This document shows, piece after piece, positions 59,897 through 64,000 of a stretch of 64,000 bases of DNA; the stretch's first letter is position 1, and each line of letters opens with the position of its first letter. The notes under the pieces were generated by a model that was not told the DNA's origin, did no database searches, and saw only the letters and a program-made list of their open reading frames with translations. The stretch is taken from positions 1-64,000 of the forward strand of contig WJXW01000017.1 of assembly GCA_015832175.1 (NCBI GenBank). The letters are read 5' to 3'. Made by a program: the position numbers and the translations under genes. The stretch is from Paraphaeosphaeria minitans (Eukaryota > Ascomycota > Dothideomycetes > Pleosporales > Didymosphaeriaceae).

Positions 59897-61147
59897 TCAG
59901 TCGTCGTACACCTCGGCGAGCTCCTCTTCATACTCCTCCTGCGCCTCGATGAGCTCCTGGCGCTTCTCCTCGAGCGACTCGCGGTCGCTGCTGGAGATGG
60001 AGTCGCCGTCCGCGTCGTGCGTGGGGACGGGCGGGGGCTCCTGGAAGGCAGGCGGCTCGGCGGGGGTTGCGGGGACGGGCGCGGCGTCATCGGGGGGAGC
60101 GCCGTAGTAGTTGTTTGTCACGGCCTTGGTCTCGTCGTCGGAGCTCTCGGCTGGAGGGCATTAGAGAGTGTGCAGGGAGGGAGGGAGGGAGGGGGAGGCA
60201 GGACTCACTCAGTTCGTGGCCGATCCAGGCACCGGCTGCGAGACCGCCGATACCAGCGGCGGCCAACATGGCGGTCGAGTGGCCCTTGTCTTTCTTCTTC
60301 TCCTCGGTCGGGTAGCCTCCGTGGCTTTGGTTGTGCGAAGCGCCGAAGAGAGCGCGCTCGTCGTGAGCTCCCGAGACGTATGGCGCGCTCGGAGGTCCGC
60401 TGGGAGGTGGCGCGTATGGCCCTTGGGCTGGAGGGGCATGTGCTGGAGGCACCCACTGGCTACGACCTGTGGCTTGGTCTAAATAGTACCATTTCTGGCT
60501 GTTCTGATCGAACTGAGCGACCCAGCCTGGGGGCATTGGTGGAGGGGCGCCGTACTAGAGCGTTATCAGTAATTGTACATTGAAGTATACCATGAGTCTA
60601 CAAGTCGATCGCCATTTGGTGTTGGACACCAGATCTCATATGCGAAGCGATGCTACGTACAGGAGCAGGTGGGCCCTGGGGTGTGGGTGGACCCTGGGGT
60701 GCAGGGGAGCCATAGCCTTGCTGGCCATAGGGCTGTTGTTGTGGGTAGCCTTGCTGAGGATAACCGCCCTGTTGCGGAGGATAACCACCCTGTTGCGGAG
60801 GGTAACCACCCTGTTGAGGGTACTGTTGCGGGTAGCCGCCCTGCTGCTGAGGGGGTAAACCATGCTGAGGGGGGTAACCCTGCTGAGGGGGGTAACCCTG
60901 CTGAGGGGGGTAACCCTGCTGAGGATATTGCTGGTGTTGCTGGGGCGGATACCCTCCAGCATTGGGGTCAACAGCCCGCGTATCGGGTCCCGGGTTATCG
61001 CCATGCGACTCTGCACAAGTGGTAAGCAACCAAAAGGCAGAAGCAGAAGCAGAAGCAAGTCGTACCAGAGGGCTTGTCAGAGGGTTTGTCCTTGGGTTTG
61101 TCATCATCGTCCATCAACTCCTTCATTTTCTTCTTGAGGAAATCCAT
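59897..61147 (-). CDS. WW-domain protein with Pro/Gln/Gly-Tyr repeats and glycine-rich hydrophobic segment
   Basis: Four exons on the - strand: 61147-61066, 61010-60661, 60554-60209, 60150-59897, total 1,032 nt, 343 residues. Introns of 55, 106 and 58 nt start GTACG/GTACGT/GTGAGT and end in AG, and all joins keep frame. N-terminus [16 protein letters not shown] is a short charged helix. Residues ~42-130 are [12 protein letters not shown] repeats. The WW domain is ~151-181 with Trp155, Tyr167-Tyr168 and Trp178, so it should bind proline-rich ligands. Residues ~237-259 form an Ala/Gly hydrophobic stretch ([18 protein letters not shown]) that may associate with membrane. The last ~40 residues are Glu-rich coiled coil ending EVYDD. 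A yeast relative could be the metacaspase-interacting WW protein Wwm1, which is a guess. Confidence 0.87.
60151..60208 (-). other. Intron 3 of the WW gene
   Basis: 58 nt, donor GTGAGT, acceptor CCAG, with a (CCCT)n pyrimidine run in the middle. It splits a Thr codon after the H-E-L motif. Confidence 0.8.
60555..60660 (-). other. Intron 2 of the WW gene
   Basis: 106 nt, donor GTACGT, branch-like CTGATAAC, acceptor CTAG. It lies between codons and precedes the WW domain exon. Confidence 0.82.
61011..61065 (-). other. Intron 1 of the WW gene
   Basis: 55 nt, donor GTACGA, acceptor TGCAG. It splits a Glu codon, giving S-E-S-H-G across the join. Confidence 0.82.
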
Positions 61148-61239
61148 GGCTGTGGAGGGAGCTGTAAATGCGAAGCAAAGAGTACGGTATAAATTAACAC
61201 AGAGAGAAGCTTCAATAAGATGTGGGGGAGGAGACAATG

Positions 61240-61404
61240 AGGGGTTTTTAAATCAGTCCGCAGCCAAAGGCTCGGCGCGGGCCGCTGTTCTACCACCATT
61301 TGCAAGGGGCTAGCGACATGGGACAACTGCAGTGCCCACGGGCGCAAGACAACCAGGGGCGTGTTCAGCGCGGCTACAGATGGAAAAAGTGGGGGATGGA
61401 GGGG
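61240..61404 (-). promoter_or_regulatory. Cluster of four STRE-like AGGGG motifs
   Basis: AGGGG at 61240-61244, 61305-61309, 61355-61359 and 61400-61404, 93-257 bp upstream of the WW start codon. AGGGG/CCCCT is the stress response element bound by Msn2/4-type zinc-finger factors. The region is G-rich, so part of the clustering could be composition. Confidence 0.35.
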
Positions 61405-61945
61405 CTGAAGCTCGGTGCGGTTGGGGAAAGCATCAAGAGAGGTGCAGCGCAAAGGTTAGTGAAGCTTGGCGGGAAGGAAAGATGCTTTTGCGTGACTGTA
61501 TGGAATCGGTAAGGTGAGATGGTATGGACCGTCCGATTGAGGTTTCCGTCATGGCAAGGATTTGAAATGAAATCAACGTGATATCGCGATTGGCCATTGA
61601 CGTTCGAAAAAGGTGAATAAAGCGTATAGGTGTCGTCGCGTAAGCGGATAGCGGCATTGTATCGTTATGATGGCGGTTAGCTTGGTACAGTTTCCCGCTG
61701 GCGGTGAAGGTGGCTTAGTAGTGGCTAATGCAGCGGGAGTCTCGGCGCTCGGCGTCGATAATGGCGCATGCATTCTCCCTTCCCCATGTAGCCTGAGCGC
61801 GGAGTTGGATCTGAGGGTGCGTCTGGGCGAGACATTGTGCAACACGTTGAGGCGGCAGGTCGACGAAGAGGCGGTGCCGTTTATCGGGTCTCGATGTCGT
61901 TGCATTGTGATGAACGGAAGACTGTATGAATCGGCGACGGACGGA

Positions 61946-62008
61946 CATGGAGACTGGTGAGATGGGCATGGAGACTGGCGAGATGGGTATAGAGATTGGT
62001 GAGATGGG
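61946..62008 (+). repeat. Three 21-bp tandem repeats
   Basis: Units 61946-61966, 61967-61987 and 61988-62008 with core GGAGACTGGTGAGATGGG. The first two differ at one base and the third at a few. Confidence 0.9.
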
Positions 62009-62522
62009 TATGTGTATGAGATTCGGGTATGGAGGTTGGTGATGCGACTGCTGCTTGGGGCGATGGAATGGCACGTGCAACGAAGCTGCTGTGCATCAAA
62101 GCTGGGCCACACACGGCGGTGGATGATGCAAAGGCAGAGCGCAACAAGACAGCAAGATAGCAAGACAGCGAGACCGCTAGACAGGCAAAGAAGAAGGTTG
62201 ATATGGGGTAGAAGTGACACGTGACCGTCTAGAGAGGCGCTACCCAGACCGGTTCGGTGGGGCTAGGAGAGCAACAGAGGTTCCCCTGTTCCCTTTTCAG
62301 ATTGCCATGGCAGTTCACCATGCCCACAGGCCGCGACTCAGGAATCAGCCTCCAGGCCAACCCTCCCAGCGTCCAGAGTCCAGACCCATCACGCCCCGAG
62401 ACAAACAATTATCCGCGCCTCTTGCGGCCTAGGCTGCTTGTTCGGCCGGACTAGTGCGAATGGACCGGTGCCGCGTCATTCTACTGTCTGCCAACTGCCT
62501 CCACCTGGTGCAAACCCTCGAG

Positions 62523-62600
62523 GGAGACGAAGACGGACACGAACACGAAGACGGACACGAAGTCTAAGGTGAAGGAGACGGAGACGGAGACGGAGACGCA
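62523..62600 (+). repeat. Hexamer-like GACGAA/GACGGA purine-rich array
   Basis: Imperfect repeats of GACGGA and GACACGAA shortly before the kinase-like frame. If the frame began further upstream it would encode an Arg-rich run, but an in-frame TGA at 62570-62572 prevents most of that. Confidence 0.7.
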
Positions 62601-62695
62601 GCTGGAGCGACATCATTTACGAGGCATATCGGCCCGTTGTAAGCCGCTCGCTGCTGCCAGCGTCACCCCGACAAGCTGGCGCGCCGGCTCTCTTG

Positions 62696-64000
62696 ATGAA
62701 CCCGCCGCCCAGATCCATTTTCACAGGAAGCGCCGCAGCATCAGACACCTCGAACCCGGAGACCCGCTGCCTGAGCACGCCCGTCGCCCGCAGTGACCCT
62801 CTCCACACTCCCTCCTCGGCAGGACCCAGCGCCGCTGCCCAGACACCGCCGTCGCTCGCGGGCACGAAGCGGCCGCCGTCACCCGCCAGCGAACCGCTGC
62901 TGAAGCGCCGGACGCGCCATTCTCTCGACCATCTCAGCTTCGGCTGCCCCGCCAATCTCTACGACAACGGGCAGCCCCCCTCACCGCTATTCTTCTCGCA
63001 CTCGCGCCGCAGTCGACCCCTCCTGCCTGCGCGCTTCTCGAGCTCCGAGGCCGCCGCCAGGATGCTCAGCAAGACCCGCGAGGACAGCGGCATCAAGACG
63101 GTGACACTGGCCCGGGGCACCTTTTCCGGCCTGAGTCCCCCAGCCCCGCCGAATGCGGCGAGCGGTAGAAGCCCAGAGCCCTCCAGCCTGCCCCGGACAG
63201 CATCGCCCGACGCCCGAGACCGCAATGACCCCCTACGCCTGCTGGCCTCCGTTGGCATCGTGGAGCTGCTCGAGCAGGACCCACGGCCGACCTTCATCGT
63301 AGACATTGGTCATGTTGCAAACTACGAGCTGGACGATCCAGGCTTGCAGATCCTCTTCGCCAACAGCGCCTTGCGCTCGAGCTCGACGACGTGGGAACTG
63401 GTCGCTGGGAAATCCTTCAGTCTGACAGGAGACGATCCGACTGCACATGCCTCCACCCAGTTCAAAGGATGGCTGTTGAGCACGGCGATACAAGGCGAAA
63501 GTCTCGACGTGAATCCTTCGCCCGTGGAGCATGGCGGCATGGCGTGGTCATGTTGTACCTTGCGAAAGCGTCTGCGCGTAGTCTTCGGCGCAGCACCCGG
63601 TCCTGGTGCTTCTAACATCCTGTCTACAAGTGCCTCGCTTGCTTTCGCCGCTCCTACTCCGTTGAAAGAACCCACCCCTACCACGGGCATGGACCAATCG
63701 CCAGCGCCGCGCACCGAACCCCAAGACTACTTTGGCACCACCCCCGTCCTCGATGCGGGTGTAGACTCTGACCAGGATCTACACTCCGCCCTGTCACCCG
63801 AACACGTCCCAAAATCGGAGCCAGTACACGCCGACAAACCGTCCATAGTCCCTTTCCAAAGACCAGATAAGCTCAGTCTGCCTAATTTCAGCCATAGTCC
63901 ATCGTTTACCAACGAGTGCGTGCTTCGTGCCCATGCTGCAGGCGACGTTGACGCTTTTCATAGAGCCACAAACCCTAGCCCACCCCCGGATCATGATGTG
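62696..64000 (+). CDS. N-terminal part of a probable hybrid histidine kinase (partial)
   Basis: One frame stays open from a TGA at 62570 to the window end. The first ATG is at 62696 (MNPPPRSIFTG), giving 435 residues before the sequence stops. A later ATG at 63062 has a better start context, but upstream codons look coding. Residues 1-180 are Ser/Pro/Arg-rich and low in complexity. From residue ~182 a folded stretch begins (LLASVGIVELLEQD, then PTFIVDI, then LQILFANSALR), the PAS-like opening typical of fungal hybrid histidine kinases, followed by another Pro/Ser-rich linker. The kinase, ATPase and receiver domains would lie beyond 64000, so identity rests on this region only. Divergent from the WW gene. 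Confidence 0.6.
   Translation, partial: MNPPPRSIFTGSAAASDTSNPETRCLSTPVARSDPLHTPSSAGPSAAAQTPPSLAGTKRPPSPASEPLLKRRTRHSLDHLSFGCPANLYDNGQPPSPLFFSHSRRSRPLLPARFSSSEAAARMLSKTREDSGIKTVTLARGTFSGLSPPAPPNAASGRSPEPSSLPRTASPDARDRNDPLRLLASVGIVELLEQDPRPTFIVDIGHVANYELDDPGLQILFANSALRSSSTTWELVAGKSFSLTGDDPTAHASTQFKGWLLSTAIQGESLDVNPSPVEHGGMAWSCCTLRKRLRVVFGAAPGPGASNILSTSASLAFAAPTPLKEPTPTTGMDQSPAPRTEPQDYFGTTPVLDAGVDSDQDLHSALSPEHVPKSEPVHADKPSIVPFQRPDKLSLPNFSHSPSFTNECVLRAHAAGDVDAFHRATNPSPPPDHDV

Larger units (their letters stand above)
61148..62695. promoter_or_regulatory. Divergent intergenic region of the WW and kinase-like genes
   Basis: About 1.55 kb with no convincing gene. It holds a TATA-like TTTATACC on the - strand near 61188-61195, about 45 bp before the WW start. 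It also holds four AGGGG motifs (61240-61404), a 21-bp tandem repeat (61946-62008) and a hexamer-rich purine run (62523-62600). Open frames on either strand show no family features. It probably includes both promoters and 5' leaders. Confidence 0.5.

Noticed and set aside
60598..61107. 169-codon - frame as a complete protein
   Set aside because: It is exon 2 of the WW gene read into the flanking introns; splice sites on both sides join it in frame to other exons.
61573..62220. 215-codon - frame with a hydrophobic start, possible secreted or membrane protein
   Set aside because: Only the first ~35 residues are hydrophobic; the rest is Ser/Pro/His-rich and includes translated 21-bp tandem repeats. 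No family and no supporting signals. Low-confidence leftover, not called.
62617..63714. Frames of 99-130 codons on the - strand
   Set aside because: Antisense shadows of the long + strand kinase-like frame.

Overview
The window looks like nuclear DNA of a filamentous ascomycete (Pezizomycotina), possibly a dothideomycete. It joins two very different compartments. Bases 1 to about 57,760 are AT-rich and contain no intact gene. They are a nest of LTR retrotransposons in which TpA is very abundant, CpA/TpG look scarce, and copies differ mainly by C-to-T and G-to-A transitions. Former Gln and Trp codons read TAA/TAG. This is the signature of repeat-induced point mutation (RIP). From about 58,030 the DNA is GC-rich, with ordinary spliced genes and short introns of 55-131 nt.

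Layout of the AT-rich block. A + strand Ty1/copia element (called H here) lies at 772-8008 with target duplication AATAT. A Ty3/gypsy chromovirus (A, 8961-15678, - strand) with target duplication TTTAG sits inside one arm of a ~680-bp inverted repeat (X/X'). Between the arms is a solo LTR (16636-17060, target duplication TAGAA) of a copia family called J. A gypsy element (B, 18213-24978) has two LTRs of different type and follows arm X'. It is followed by a gypsy fragment (C, 24979-27154) and an unclassified degraded stretch (K, 27155-29564). Copia element F (29565-36218) abuts the 5' half of copia element J. J holds gag-protease at 36219-37763, a leader to 38902, and its primer site and LTR at 45565-45739. 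J carries an H-family solo LTR (36259-36570, target duplication ACTAG) and a complete gypsy (D, 38903-45563). Copia G (45740-53083, same family as F), a 3'-truncated gypsy (E, 53084-57031), a second J-family LTR (57032-57404) and a small terminally repeated element (57762-58028) lead to the compartment border.

The GC-rich end carries three genes. A spliced 81-residue CYSTM tail-anchored protein (+, 59017-59393) converges on a four-exon, 343-residue WW-domain protein (-, 59897-61147). The WW gene is divergent, across about 1.5 kb, from a long reading frame that leaves the window (+, 62696 onward) and resembles the N-terminus of a fungal hybrid histidine kinase. Stress-type signalling could be a common theme of these three genes, but that is inference only.

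The most interesting points are below. Three unrelated U3 promoter halves, each built of its own tandem repeats, are joined to one identical-length 210-bp R-U5 half among related gypsy copies. Gypsy B has mismatched LTRs and no target duplication, suggesting recombination between elements. J has a primer-binding site resembling the half-tRNA(iMet) site of Drosophila copia, and an LTR promoter with a CRE-like array. J is also older than elements inserted into it yet visibly less mutated.
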